Notes: generated by a model from the sequence alone, not told the origin. A stretch of 15,847 bases of DNA from Acidobacteriota bacterium (GCA_029861655.1 JAOTZA010000040.1:1-15847); one strand, 5' to 3'. Counted from the stretch's first letter, positions 7,070 through 14,738 are shown. Translations and numbers: made by a program.

Positions 7070-8094
7070 AGCGGTTTCTGTCGATAGGCGGGGAAGAAAC
7101 CCAAGCCGGCCTCGACTCCGGTAGAGGCACAGAGTCTCTCGTACGCGGTGGCATCGGGCACTAAGCGCCAGGTAAAGAAGTCGTGTCGGCTTTTTGAGAA
7201 GCCGGCCTTGAAGCCGAAGAGACCATCCTTCCGGCCGCCAACGCCACCGCCGAGATGCAGCGTGTGATGGCCCTGTCCGGCCGCCCATCTTCGCACTTGG
7301 TCGAGCAATAGCTTGGTCGGTTGTAGTCGACGGTCGATTTGCTGAGAGGCTGAAAGGTGATACTGAACCAAGCCCTCGACTTCGGTGAAAACACCGGCGG
7401 CGAGAAGAGTCTCCTCGTGGGTCACGCAGGCTAGCTGAATCTGGGCTGCCGGCAGGCCGCGGAGCCCGGTGAAGTAGGCGCGATCGAAGAAGTACTCGTC
7501 GGCCGCGCTCAATCGTTTCATCGTCGCGGTATAGAGCGACAGAAACTCGTCGAGCTTGGACCACGCGGGGTCCGCGAAGAAGGCGAGGCCTTTCTCTGAC
7601 GAATGACGTATTTCAGTTCGGTGGCCGGCACGTATGGCGGTCCACATGACGTCTTCCGGCTGGCGAAGATCGATCGAGACGGTCTGGCCGTGCTTGACGA
7701 GCGTGCCGGCTACATCCAAGTGATCTGGATCGGGCGAGAGCAGTGGGTGCATCCTGACAAAAGCCGACACCAGCCTGAGGTCGCTCAGAGCATCGATCAA
7801 CGCTCGAGAAGCCCGCTCGATGAAGTTCGCGCGAGCGCCCGAGCTCACGATGGGTCCCGGATATCCGTAGGGAGAAATAGCGTCGAATTTGTCGGAGTCG
7901 TCGATCGGGCGCAGTACCAAAGGCAGGAGGAACCTCAGATTCCGCTCGTCGTAGACGAAGAGTCGAGCCTCTCCGCCCATGCGGTGTGCCTCGAGCGCAG
8001 CGTATCCCGGCAGATGATAGACGTCGTGTTCCAGGCCCGCCAGAGCCTTGCCCCAGTCGGGGGAGTCGATATCAAACCAGCGGCCTTGGCTCAT
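7066..8094 (-). CDS. FemAB-like GNAT-fold acyl/aminoacyltransferase
   Basis: 342-residue soluble protein with the double-GNAT layout of FemAB-like / Acetyltransf_6 proteins. Visible: SPYGYPGPIVS at 74-84, a motif I associate with polysaccharide-locus members; HRTEIRHSSEKGL at 158-170; YFFDRAYFTGL at 201-211; and YLHLGGG-type TLHLGGGVGGRKDGLFGFK at 278-296, the most diagnostic block. The family transfers acyl or aminoacyl groups to amines. Here it may acylate an amino sugar, perhaps one made by the DegT-like protein whose stop overlaps its start (ATGA at 8094-8091). It is the last gene of its minus-strand operon and converges on the phosphoglycosyl transferase, sharing the palindromic CTAG that holds both stops. 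Family is fairly certain; acyl donor and substrate are unknown. Confidence 0.82.
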   Translation of the reverse strand: MSQGRWFDIDSPDWGKALAGLEHDVYHLPGYAALEAHRMGGEARLFVYDERNLRFLLPLVLRPIDDSDKFDAISPYGYPGPIVSSGARANFIERASRALIDALSDLRLVSAFVRMHPLLSPDPDHLDVAGTLVKHGQTVSIDLRQPEDVMWTAIRAGHRTEIRHSSEKGLAFFADPAWSKLDEFLSLYTATMKRLSAADEYFFDRAYFTGLRGLPAAQIQLACVTHEETLLAAGVFTEVEGLVQYHLSASQQIDRRLQPTKLLLDQVRRWAAGQGHHTLHLGGGVGGRKDGLFGFKAGFSKSRHDFFTWRLVPDATAYERLCASTGVEAGLGFFPAYRQKPL

Positions 8095-9170
8095 GCAGTT
8101 CGCTCGGCCGCGTCGAGCAGGGCTCGGGCGACTCGCTCGAGATCACTGACTGCATAGCGTCCGTCACAATGGAGGAACAGGGTTTTCGAGGCGAGTTCGA
8201 CTGAGGGCTTTGGCAGATCGAGCGCCAGGCCGTCGAGCGGCCACAAACGCGCCGGATAGATACGCTGCTCGATCAGTCTCGCTTCTACGCCGGCGGCGGA
8301 AGCCGGGGTCTCGAACACCACGACCGCTCCGAACATTGCGCCGCTGGGGTCGGCCGCGCTGAGCAGGCGAAGCCTCTTCGCACGGGCAAGAGACTCGGCG
8401 AGGAACGCGAGATTCTCGCGCCGCTGCTCCCGCCAGGCGGCCACCGGGATCTGATCGACGAGAGCCGAGGCCCATCTCGGCGCGGCTGAGGGTCGTAACT
8501 TCGCCAAGCCCGTCTCGGTCGCAGCCAGCAGGGTGCGGAATTCAGACTTCTGCACCGGCGAACCCTCCAGATAGATTCGTTTTAGGACCATTCCCGCGAG
8601 TCGACTCAGAGCCACTTGGAGCTCGGCCGCCGCTGCGGTTGGCGGATCGGGCACAGCATGGCCCTTGGGCGACCAAGTGACGCCGCCGACCGGCACCGGC
8701 AGAGTCTTCCGAAGCGAGGCCAGGCACCAGTCGGCTTGGCTGGCCCGGGCCCAGTCGGAAAGGGGGTCGTGGGTATGGTCCTCGATGAGTTCGCAGTGGG
8801 CGGTGTCGAAGGACTGTGCCGAAGGGCGCCTGCGGCCAAACGTGTTGACAACCAAAAGAGCCTCTCCAGGTTCGTCGGCGACGGGGGGTAGGCGAGTCCG
8901 ATCCTCGAGCGGGTCGTCCAAGTACACAATGATCTCGGCACCGACTTCGATAGCGGCGTCAGTCATTTCGTGGCAGAAATAGGAAGGAACCCAGATGCGT
9001 TGCCAGCCGCGAGCTGCGATCAACGCCTGCCACGCGGCTCGGGCGGTCATCCAGAGGGCGGCTCCCGACCACGGAGTCGTAACCCCCGGAGTCGTAACCC
9101 CTCTGGTCGAGTCAAAACATCGCCACTCGAAATCGGAGCCGTGCTCCCACGGGTTCGGGGAAGCGATCAA
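8091..9170 (-). CDS. Divergent DegT/DnrJ-like PLP-fold protein
   Basis: About 359 residues from a TTG at 9170-9168, which overlaps the stop of the upstream GT4 gene as TTGA. The open frame runs on to 9875, but that part overlies the GT4 gene and looks non-coding, so I rejected it. No good Shine-Dalgarno is visible, so coupling probably sets the start. Counting from the TTG: a type I PLP fold is suggested by GAALWMTARAAWQALI (36-51), VPSYFCHEM (61-69), LVVNTFGR (106-113), LIEDHTHDPLS (128-138, Asp131 as PLP ring partner) and SLRKTLPVPVGG (152-163, Lys155 as candidate PLP lysine). The usual SGTxAL phosphate motif is absent, replaced by GAALWMTARAAW, so this is a distant branch. A 15-bp tandem duplication gives GVTTPGVTTP near the N-terminus. 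It may aminate a keto-sugar that the FemAB-like partner then acylates (inference). Confidence 0.72.
   Translation of the reverse strand: MIASPNPWEHGSDFEWRCFDSTRGVTTPGVTTPWSGAALWMTARAAWQALIAARGWQRIWVPSYFCHEMTDAAIEVGAEIIVYLDDPLEDRTRLPPVADEPGEALLVVNTFGRRRPSAQSFDTAHCELIEDHTHDPLSDWARASQADWCLASLRKTLPVPVGGVTWSPKGHAVPDPPTAAAAELQVALSRLAGMVLKRIYLEGSPVQKSEFRTLLAATETGLAKLRPSAAPRWASALVDQIPVAAWREQRRENLAFLAESLARAKRLRLLSAADPSGAMFGAVVVFETPASAAGVEARLIEQRIYPARLWPLDGLALDLPKPSVELASKTLFLHCDGRYAVSDLERVARALLDAAERTA
9072..9101. repeat. Perfect 15-bp tandem duplication inside the DegT-like gene
   Basis: Two identical, abutting copies of cggagtcgtaacccc (9072-9086 and 9087-9101). The length is a multiple of three, so the minus-strand product gains a repeated GVTTP pentapeptide (residues 24-33) without a frameshift. 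Confidence 0.9.
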
Positions 9171-10381
9171 ATCGCGGCCCCGTGGCTCGGTTCGCCACAA
9201 CGCTCGGTCCAGAGTCGCTCGTAGAAGGCGTGTATGGCCTCGCACACCGAGTCCTCGGAGAAGTGCTCGATGACGAACCGGCGCCCAGCCAGACCATGGT
9301 TCCCTCTGAGTTCGGGGGATTCCAGGTAGATGCGGATTGCCGCGGCAAGCGCGACAGGATCTCGAGGAGGAACCAAGGTCCCGGTGACACCGTCCACAAC
9401 CGCGTCCACGCATCCAGTCACGTTTGTCGTGACGACCGGGGTCTGCAGTGCGGCGGCCTCCAGAGGGGCATTGGGAAGACCCTCTCGATAGCTGGGCAAC
9501 ACCAGCAGTTCCATTGCGGCATAGTAGGGGGCGACATCCGGAACGAGTCCGGTACGGTGTACTCGTGGGTCCGAGTCGAGGACTTCGTTCACGCTCAGAG
9601 TGAGCGCGTCCCGCTCCTCGGGGGGGCCAACGAGAAGCAGGTGAGCCCGAGGAAACTCTCGTCTGAGCGTCTGCCAGGCCGTGACCAGATCCGAGATTCC
9701 TTTGTCGCGAACCAAACGACCAACGAAACCAATGACTAGATCCTGATCGTCGATGCCTAGCTGCGAGCGAATCCCGGACTTTGTTGCCGGAGGGTGACGC
9801 TTTGGATCGAAACGCCCAGTGACGTCGATCCCGTTCCCTCCCGATCCCAACACCGAGGACCTCTCCGGGGAACACAACCGGTGCGACAAGGCTTCTTTGC
9901 TCAACGAGGAACTCTGGTAGATAACGTGATGTGCAAGCCGGCAGCTGACGCGTTCCATGCTGTCGTAGAGAGCTCCGCGAGCGCCTCCGGAAGCTGTGCT
10001 CAACAGCCCGCGTATCTGATAGATGCGCAGAGGTGTTCGTGCGAGAGTCGCGGCGAGAGTCCCCAACAGGCCGGCTTTTGGAGTGTGTGAATGCACGATG
10101 TGAGGCCGAAAGCTCCGGATTGCCCGCACCAGGCGAATCAGTGCGCCAACGTCCGCGACCGGCGATATGGCTCGCCGCATCGCCACGGCCGTAACCGAGA
10201 TTCCGTGCTCGCTGCCGAATTCGTCGAGTCGATCTCCAGGCGAGGAAATCGCTCTGATTTCGAACCCCCGTGCAGAGAGGTAGTCCACTTGTGCACCCAC
10301 GAGCGCAAGTGTCTGTGGCGCCGTGAAGACGTGAAGCAGTCTCATTGTGCTGCGAGATGCTGGAAACGCGTTCTGGTTCAC
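9167..10381 (-). CDS. Glycosyltransferase family 4 (GT-B, retaining)
   Basis: Transfers a sugar from a nucleotide-sugar donor to a lipid-linked acceptor at the cytoplasmic face of the membrane. It has 404 residues from the GTG at 10381. Visible: HVFTAPQTLALVGAQVDYL at 17-35, HSHTPKAGLLGTLAA at 97-111 (acceptor side), IGFVGRLVRDKGI at 217-229 (start of the donor domain), and PSYREGLPNAPLEAAA at 296-311 with the EX7E pair E300 and E308. This is the WcaA/PglA-like pattern of GT4 enzymes in O-antigen loci. The ATG at 10345 (codon 13), giving MRLLHVFT, looks like a more typical N-terminus, so the true protein may have 392 residues; neither start has a strong ribosome site. The 3' end overlaps the TTG of the DegT-like gene. 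The sugar transferred cannot be told from the sequence. Confidence 0.92.
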   Translation of the reverse strand: MNQNAFPASRSTMRLLHVFTAPQTLALVGAQVDYLSARGFEIRAISSPGDRLDEFGSEHGISVTAVAMRRAISPVADVGALIRLVRAIRSFRPHIVHSHTPKAGLLGTLAATLARTPLRIYQIRGLLSTASGGARGALYDSMERVSCRLAHHVIYQSSSLSKEALSHRLCSPERSSVLGSGGNGIDVTGRFDPKRHPPATKSGIRSQLGIDDQDLVIGFVGRLVRDKGISDLVTAWQTLRREFPRAHLLLVGPPEERDALTLSVNEVLDSDPRVHRTGLVPDVAPYYAAMELLVLPSYREGLPNAPLEAAALQTPVVTTNVTGCVDAVVDGVTGTLVPPRDPVALAAAIRIYLESPELRGNHGLAGRRFVIEHFSEDSVCEAIHAFYERLWTERCGEPSHGAAI

Positions 10382-10393
10382 CGCCGCGGCCTG

Positions 10394-11758
10394 TTATGAG
10401 TGAGGGAGGACTGCACCTTCGGGTCTGTGTCGGAGGGTCCCGGGGTGTGACCTCGCGCTGCCGGGCGGCGCTATGGGTTTGCGCCGGCCGAAATGGAAGT
10501 TGGGCCGCGGGAGCCGGGGCGCTCGTCCTTTAGCCTCGATCAACAAGCAGAGAATGAATGCCCACAGAATCCAAAAATGCGTGAACCGCAGCCCTTGGTG
10601 GGTCAGGCCGTACAAGAACACCGGTGCGACGTACAAGTAAATTGTCGGTCGGCGGCCGATCAACGAGAACAGAAACGAGAAGAAAAGAAAGGTGCCAGCG
10701 ACTCCGTAGCTGAATAGAAGAGTGCCGACAGTCGAATGGAGCTCGCCCTCGAACTGTGATTCGACCCGGTCTAAACCCCCTTCGCCCGCTCCGAGGATCA
10801 GGTAGGTTGGGTGGTGGGCGATTCGATCGTAGCCGCGTCCCGCCAAGTTGTCGTCTTTTCCCGTGCCGATCCGTCCAAGACGAAGGGCGACATTGTCCAC
10901 CAACTTGGGTCCCACGTTGGAGAACTGAAAAGCGCCGAAGAGCAGGACAAGAGTTGTCACAAGAACAACGAACCGCCGAGAAAAGGCGACCACTATGAGA
11001 ACTCCGAGACTGATCAGCGCTGCGTTGGAGAGCGAAAGCATCGCCAGATAAATCGCGCCCAGAAAGAAGATCGCTTGGTACCAGACGTTGACTTTCAGGT
11101 ACTTGCTGCCGATGACCACGATCGTGGCGCTCAGCAGCACGTAGTAGCCGAGTTGGTTGGGGTTGTTGAAGAAGAGTTCTTGGCGAAAGGTGGTGGCGGA
11201 GAGAAAGCGAGTGGCGAGCACGGCCTGCAAAATGACAGAAGCTGCTACGAGGTGAATGGTCGAAGCCAACAGGCGCTCTCGAAAGCAGTGGTAGAGGGCA
11301 ACCAAAGCCGCGAAGACGAGTCCGTTGTAGAGATAGAAGACAGGGTAGATGAGCATTGTGTTCTTCTTCCCGAACGAGAAATTGCCAGTCACCAGGACCC
11401 AGAGGATGTTGACTGCGCAGACGTAGAGGATGAAGAGAAACAGGGCGCGGCGCGGACCGCGAGAGCCGCGAGGAAAGCGGTATCCGGGCGAGAAGGCGGT
11501 CAGAGCGATCAGCACCACCATCAAGAGATCAGCCGGTTGCGGTAGACCGCTTCGGAGCACATAGAAAGGCGCCAGAAGAAGGTAGCCGGCGAGCAGCGCC
11601 AGCTGAGGGCGTTGGGCGAGATCTTCCAACAGACCTTTGAGAGTCGTGGCTCGAGCCCGGCGGCGCCGATTGGGCTCGAGCGGTTGCCGCCGAGTGGAAT
11701 GCCCGGAAGCCGCCGCTGCTGCCTGGGAGCGGACCGATTTGGTAGGCGCCGGTCTCAC
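10394..11758 (-). CDS. O-antigen polymerase/ligase-like membrane protein (Wzy/WaaL type)
   Basis: 454-residue polytopic inner-membrane protein, probably polymerising lipid-linked repeat units on the periplasmic side. Roughly ten to twelve hydrophobic segments are visible (about 52-70, 77-92, 104-123, 134-157, 163-183, 204-218, 226-242, 247-260, 262-279, 343-366, 372-386, 394-407). A large hydrophilic loop at about 280-341 carries GRGYDRI, LGAGEGGLD and ELHSTVG (339-345). The pattern FNNPNQLGYY (197-206) and the ELH-S/N-T motif are familiar from the Wzy_C/O-antigen ligase superfamily. The first 50 residues are Arg-rich and cytosolic-looking, so the GTG start (11758) may be too early, but no in-frame start lies further upstream. 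The C-tail after 410 is rich in Arg and Pro. It follows a 182-base gap. Polymerase and ligase cannot be separated by sequence alone. Confidence 0.85.
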   Translation of the reverse strand: MRPAPTKSVRSQAAAAASGHSTRRQPLEPNRRRRARATTLKGLLEDLAQRPQLALLAGYLLLAPFYVLRSGLPQPADLLMVVLIALTAFSPGYRFPRGSRGPRRALFLFILYVCAVNILWVLVTGNFSFGKKNTMLIYPVFYLYNGLVFAALVALYHCFRERLLASTIHLVAASVILQAVLATRFLSATTFRQELFFNNPNQLGYYVLLSATIVVIGSKYLKVNVWYQAIFFLGAIYLAMLSLSNAALISLGVLIVVAFSRRFVVLVTTLVLLFGAFQFSNVGPKLVDNVALRLGRIGTGKDDNLAGRGYDRIAHHPTYLILGAGEGGLDRVESQFEGELHSTVGTLLFSYGVAGTFLFFSFLFSLIGRRPTIYLYVAPVFLYGLTHQGLRFTHFWILWAFILCLLIEAKGRAPRLPRPNFHFGRRKPIAPPGSARSHPGTLRHRPEGAVLPHS

Positions 11759-11940
11759 GACTCGGTCGCCCTTGGCGAGACCTGACCGCGGGTCAGCGAC
11801 TCGCCTATGACCGTCTTGCAGGACCTGCTTTGGGGCTGGAGCGCGCTTGCCATCTCGCGGTGGAACCGAGACCTACAAAGTGGATATCGGCAGCTGCCGA
11901 TGCGCGGAGAGGTTACCATCGGCGTTTCTGGTACCCGGTC
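11759..11940. promoter_or_regulatory. 182-base gap with a palindrome and a stem-loop ahead of the Wzy-like gene
   Basis: The largest non-coding gap inside a transcription unit here. It holds a perfect 16-bp palindrome (11886-11901, atcggcagctgccgat), possibly an operator. It also holds a two-part stem-loop (11774-11805: ggcga/tcgcc outside, ctgacc/ggtcag inside, GCG loop) close to the Wzy-like start. No T-tract follows on either strand, so I do not call a terminator. No convincing -35/-10 pair was found. A 54-codon frame (11919-11755) ends in GTGA over the Wzy-like start but looks non-coding. Confidence 0.4.
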
Positions 11941-13140
11941 TCAGCGGCGATCGTTCAGAATGTCTACGACGAGGTCGACGACGCGTTTGGCGGCGTCCGA
12001 GCGAAAAGCGAGACTCTCGTCGAGGTAGCTTTCCACCAGTGGGCTTCTAGAGTCAGGCTCGGATGTCATTCCTGCAAGGACGGGCGCGATCTTTCCTTCG
12101 GCTGGGAGCTTCCGGGCGGCTCCGGACTTCACGAAATCGTGAAGATAGCCGGCACCGGGCACCTCGAGAACCGCCAGCGGTAATCCGAACAGCAAGGCCT
12201 CGAGGCCGGCGCTCGAGCCGAAGGTGACCGCCGCGTCGGCCAACGATAAGAGTGGATGAAGCGGTTCGCGATCAAGAACAAGTATCTGCCGGGCGTAGGG
12301 GAAAGCGTCGCAGACCAGTTGAAAGTCTTCCCTCGATTCGCGGGGGTGAAGTTTCACCAGCAGCCGCCAACCTGGATCGCGAAACAGAGGGGCCAAGCGC
12401 TCAACAAAGCCTTGGAAGAGCTCGAGTTTCTCTTTCGAGCTACAGAACCCGAGATCGTCTATGGGGTTGGACAGAAACAGCAGATTGACTTCTCCGAGAT
12501 CGAAGTCGGTGGCGAGTGCGGCGCTCGAGGGCTTCCAATCGGTGCTCTGGATGGAGTCGAAGCGAGGGCAGCCGGTGAGCGCGATGCGATCCTCCGAAAC
12601 CCCGCTCGCTACGAAATAGCGAGCGCTACTTCTCCCCCAAGCCGCGATCGCGTGCGATCCGCCCGTTCCCTGGCGGAGCTCTGTTGAACCGGTCGATTCG
12701 GGCGGGTCGAAGCGGATGCCTTCCTGCACGAGTAGAAAGGGTATTTGCTGTCGGCGCAAAAGTCGGCAGATTCGATCGTAGGGGTAGGCGTGGTCGTTTG
12801 GAACGACGACCAGGTCTGGCCGAGAAACGAGGTTCCACCTGATGGCGGGGCCGAGCAGCATCTGCCAAAGCAGGCGGCGAGCGATCTGTCGCCGGCGCGA
12901 GGATCCCGGATCGCCCCAGTTGCCGCTCGAAGGAGAAGAGCGGAGACTCGCTGGAAAGAGCCTCACCAGGTCGACATCGAGCGCCTCGAAAGCTCCTGTC
13001 GGGGAAGCCAGTCCGCGAAGCTCGCAGAGGGACAGAACCCGAAGGCTCATCTCAGGCTGCTCCCGAAGTCGATGAACCAGCGGCAAGAAGGTCTCGACGT
13101 GATGTCCCGGGCTCGAGAGAAGAAAGTCGATTCTTGGCAA
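11941..13140 (-). CDS. GT-B-fold glycosyl- or polyol-phosphate transferase with E-G, HP and SS motifs
   Basis: 399-residue soluble or peripheral protein with a two-domain GT-B layout. N-terminal: IDFLLSSPGHHVETFLPLV (4-22), VVVPNDHAYPYDRICRLL (111-128), VQEGIRF (138-144). C-terminal: AAWGRSSARYFVASGV (166-181), ALTGCPRFD (187-195), LVKLHPRES (261-269), VTFGSSAGLEALLFGLPLA (305-323). The combination of an acidic-Gly site (E140-G141), HP (265-266) and SS (309-310) resembles polysialyltransferase/KpsC-S-like and CDP-glycerol glycerophosphotransferase-like enzymes, which use CMP- or CDP-activated donors. That link is inference; a UDP-sugar enzyme is possible. The TTG start at 13140 is the only candidate, because an in-frame TAG lies two codons upstream. 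AGGA at 7 bases before the TTG supports it. First gene of its minus-strand unit, divergent from the HAD gene. Confidence 0.78.
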   Translation of the reverse strand: MPRIDFLLSSPGHHVETFLPLVHRLREQPEMSLRVLSLCELRGLASPTGAFEALDVDLVRLFPASLRSSPSSGNWGDPGSSRRRQIARRLLWQMLLGPAIRWNLVSRPDLVVVPNDHAYPYDRICRLLRRQQIPFLLVQEGIRFDPPESTGSTELRQGTGGSHAIAAWGRSSARYFVASGVSEDRIALTGCPRFDSIQSTDWKPSSAALATDFDLGEVNLLFLSNPIDDLGFCSSKEKLELFQGFVERLAPLFRDPGWRLLVKLHPRESREDFQLVCDAFPYARQILVLDREPLHPLLSLADAAVTFGSSAGLEALLFGLPLAVLEVPGAGYLHDFVKSGAARKLPAEGKIAPVLAGMTSEPDSRSPLVESYLDESLAFRSDAAKRVVDLVVDILNDRR

Positions 13141-13243
13141 TGTCTAGTCCTGCGAATGAGTCCACCAGAGAATATCGTTCCCTCGCTGCGTTTGACGGTC
13201 GTCGAGGCCCAATGAACCCGGCATCAACTAACATCACCTGGTC
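13141..13243. promoter_or_regulatory. Divergent intergenic region between GT-B and HAD genes
   Basis: These 103 bases must hold promoters for both directions. A TTGACG at 13192-13197 resembles a -35 box for the plus strand, but no good -10 lies 16-18 bases on. AGGA on the minus strand (about 13148-13151) is the ribosome site for the GT-B gene. No Shine-Dalgarno precedes the GTG at 13244. Confidence 0.35.
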
Positions 13244-13957
13244 GTGGCTGAAGTAAACACCTCCTCGGCCGGTGCCCGACGCTCCCGGCCGCTGCCCGAT
13301 GCTGCGGGCCTGAACGCGGTTTTCTTCGACTTCGACGGAGTCATTCTCGAATCTGTCTCGATCAAGGACAACGCCTTCAGGGACCTCTTCGCCCACCTGC
13401 CGCAACACCTCGACCGTATCCTTGAGCACCATCGGAGGCACCTGGGACGTTCCCGGTTCGAGAAGTTCGAGTGGATCTACCGCGAATTGCTGGGCCGCAG
13501 CCTCGATGAGGACGAATCCCAGGTCCTGGGAGAGCGTTTTTCAGCGCTGGTGCGAAGTCAAATGCTGTCCTGTCCAATGGTTCCGGGAGCCGGCGACCTC
13601 CTTCGAGCCCTTCAGGGGCGGTTCGAGTGCTTGGTCGTGTCCGCAACACCGCAGGATGAGCTCGAGCGAATTATCGACGAGCGGGAGCTTGGAGCCTTTT
13701 TTTGCGAAGTCTGTGGCTCGCCACCGGGTAAGAACGAGATCTTCACCGCACTTCTCGAACGCAGAGGCCTCGAGCCCCGCGAGGTACTCGCGATCGGCGA
13801 CGGCCTTTCCGACTACCGCGCCGCGGAGGCCTCGGGTGTCCACTTTGTCGCCCGAGATTCAGAGTCGAGCCGCCAGGACTGGTCCGCAGTCCCGGTACCG
13901 ACGATTCGAGACCTGACCGAACTCCTCGGCCACCTGGGAGCGAGCCGGGATGGTTGA
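13244..13957 (+). CDS. HAD-superfamily hydrolase (likely phosphatase)
   Basis: 237-residue cytosolic enzyme of the haloacid dehalogenase superfamily, probably removing phosphate from a small molecule such as a sugar phosphate. Visible: motif I FFDFDGVI at 27-34 (nucleophile Asp29, acid/base Asp31), an alpha-helical cap at about 40-110, motif II VVSATP at 131-136, motif III Lys163 in SPPGKNEIF, and motif IV IGDGLSD at 184-190 (Asp186 and Asp190 for Mg2+). All catalytic residues appear present. The GTG at 13244 has no ribosome site, and the first 20 residues are not conserved-looking, so the start is uncertain; no ATG lies before the catalytic motif. It overlaps the methyltransferase by 8 bases, so both are co-translated. 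The substrate is unknown. In this setting a dephosphorylation step in making a rare sugar or polyol is plausible. Confidence 0.86.
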   Translation: MAEVNTSSAGARRSRPLPDAAGLNAVFFDFDGVILESVSIKDNAFRDLFAHLPQHLDRILEHHRRHLGRSRFEKFEWIYRELLGRSLDEDESQVLGERFSALVRSQMLSCPMVPGAGDLLRALQGRFECLVVSATPQDELERIIDERELGAFFCEVCGSPPGKNEIFTALLERRGLEPREVLAIGDGLSDYRAAEASGVHFVARDSESSRQDWSAVPVPTIRDLTELLGHLGASRDG

Positions 13958-14732
13958 GAGCCCGCGACAAGACGGCGCGCCGGCTCGCGAGGATATCCAG
14001 GAGGCCGAGTATCACTTCCCCTATCACTTTGTTCCGCGGTACACCGAAGCCGGCTTCGTGCAATCGGTCACCCTTAGATGGGGATACCTCTACTGGTCCT
14101 ACCTGCGAGTCGTCCTCGATCTCGTCGAGGAGCTGCGGCCAGCCTCGCTTCTGGACGTGGGGTCCGGCGACGGTCGACTCCTTGCGGAGGTGTCCAATCG
14201 GATTCCCGACACCAGAGCGGTTGGAGTCGACACTTCAGAGCGCGCGGTAGCGCTTGCACGAGCCCTGTCACCGGGTGGCGAGTTTTGCGTCGGCGATGTG
14301 ACAGAACCCGGCTTTCTTCAAGGCACCTATGACGCGATCACCCTGGTAGAAGTACTCGAGCATGTTCCCCCAGCACAACTTCCGGCCTTTCGCACCGCAC
14401 TGCGAAAACATCTCTCTCCGGTCGGACACCTGATCGTGACAGTCCCTACGACCAACATGGACGTGCAGGCGAAGCACTATCAGCACTTCGACCTCGATTC
14501 CCTGGTCGCCGCGCTCGGGGACGGCTTCGTGCTCGAGAGAGCCCTGTATCTGAATCGCCAGAGTCGACTGTGCCGATTGTTCGACCACCTTGTGACCAAC
14601 CGTTTTTTCGCTGTCCGTGAGCCGCAATTGCTCGCCTGGCTCCTCCGGGCCTATCAGCGTAAGTATCTTTACGCAGATTCGAAGACCGCGATGAGAATCT
14701 TCGCGGTCTTCGAGGCAGCTCCTGAAAGGTAG
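13950..14732 (+). CDS. SAM-dependent class I methyltransferase
   Basis: 260-residue enzyme with the Rossmann-like methyltransferase fold. Visible: motif I SLLDVGSGDGRLLAEV at 66-81 (SAM glycine loop), the acidic end of strand 2 VGVDTS at 91-96 (Asp94), the GDVTEP segment at 115-120, and VEVLEHVP at 133-140, typical of the Methyltransf_11/23 group. The C-terminal third is longer than the core needs and may bind the glycan or sugar substrate. The ATG at 13950 lies inside the end of the HAD gene (8-base overlap). The flippase gene follows 6 bases after the stop in the same frame. Methylation of a sugar, or of a chain end, in the exported polysaccharide is the likely role, but target atom and substrate cannot be read from the sequence. 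Confidence 0.87.
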   Translation: MVESPRQDGAPAREDIQEAEYHFPYHFVPRYTEAGFVQSVTLRWGYLYWSYLRVVLDLVEELRPASLLDVGSGDGRLLAEVSNRIPDTRAVGVDTSERAVALARALSPGGEFCVGDVTEPGFLQGTYDAITLVEVLEHVPPAQLPAFRTALRKHLSPVGHLIVTVPTTNMDVQAKHYQHFDLDSLVAALGDGFVLERALYLNRQSRLCRLFDHLVTNRFFAVREPQLLAWLLRAYQRKYLYADSKTAMRIFAVFEAAPER

Positions 14733-14738
14733 CGGCGC

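Noticed and set aside
7072..7101. Inverted repeat ggtttct/agaaacc near the convergent stops as a terminator
   Set aside because: Only 7 bp of stem with a 15-base loop, inside the FemAB-like coding region and with no T-tract.
9171..9875. Upstream extension of the DegT-like reading frame (to a 594-residue protein)
   Set aside because: It overlies the well-supported GT4 gene on the same strand in another frame. The extension is rich in Arg, Ser and Gly with no domain, while the TTGA overlap offers a natural start at 9170.
10811..11545. 244-codon plus-strand frame
   Set aside because: Highly charged product antisense to the transmembrane Wzy-like gene, as expected when hydrophobic codons are read backwards.
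13192..13216. TTGACG as a sigma-70 promoter for the HAD gene
   Set aside because: No acceptable -10 hexamer at 16-18 bases; left as unproven.
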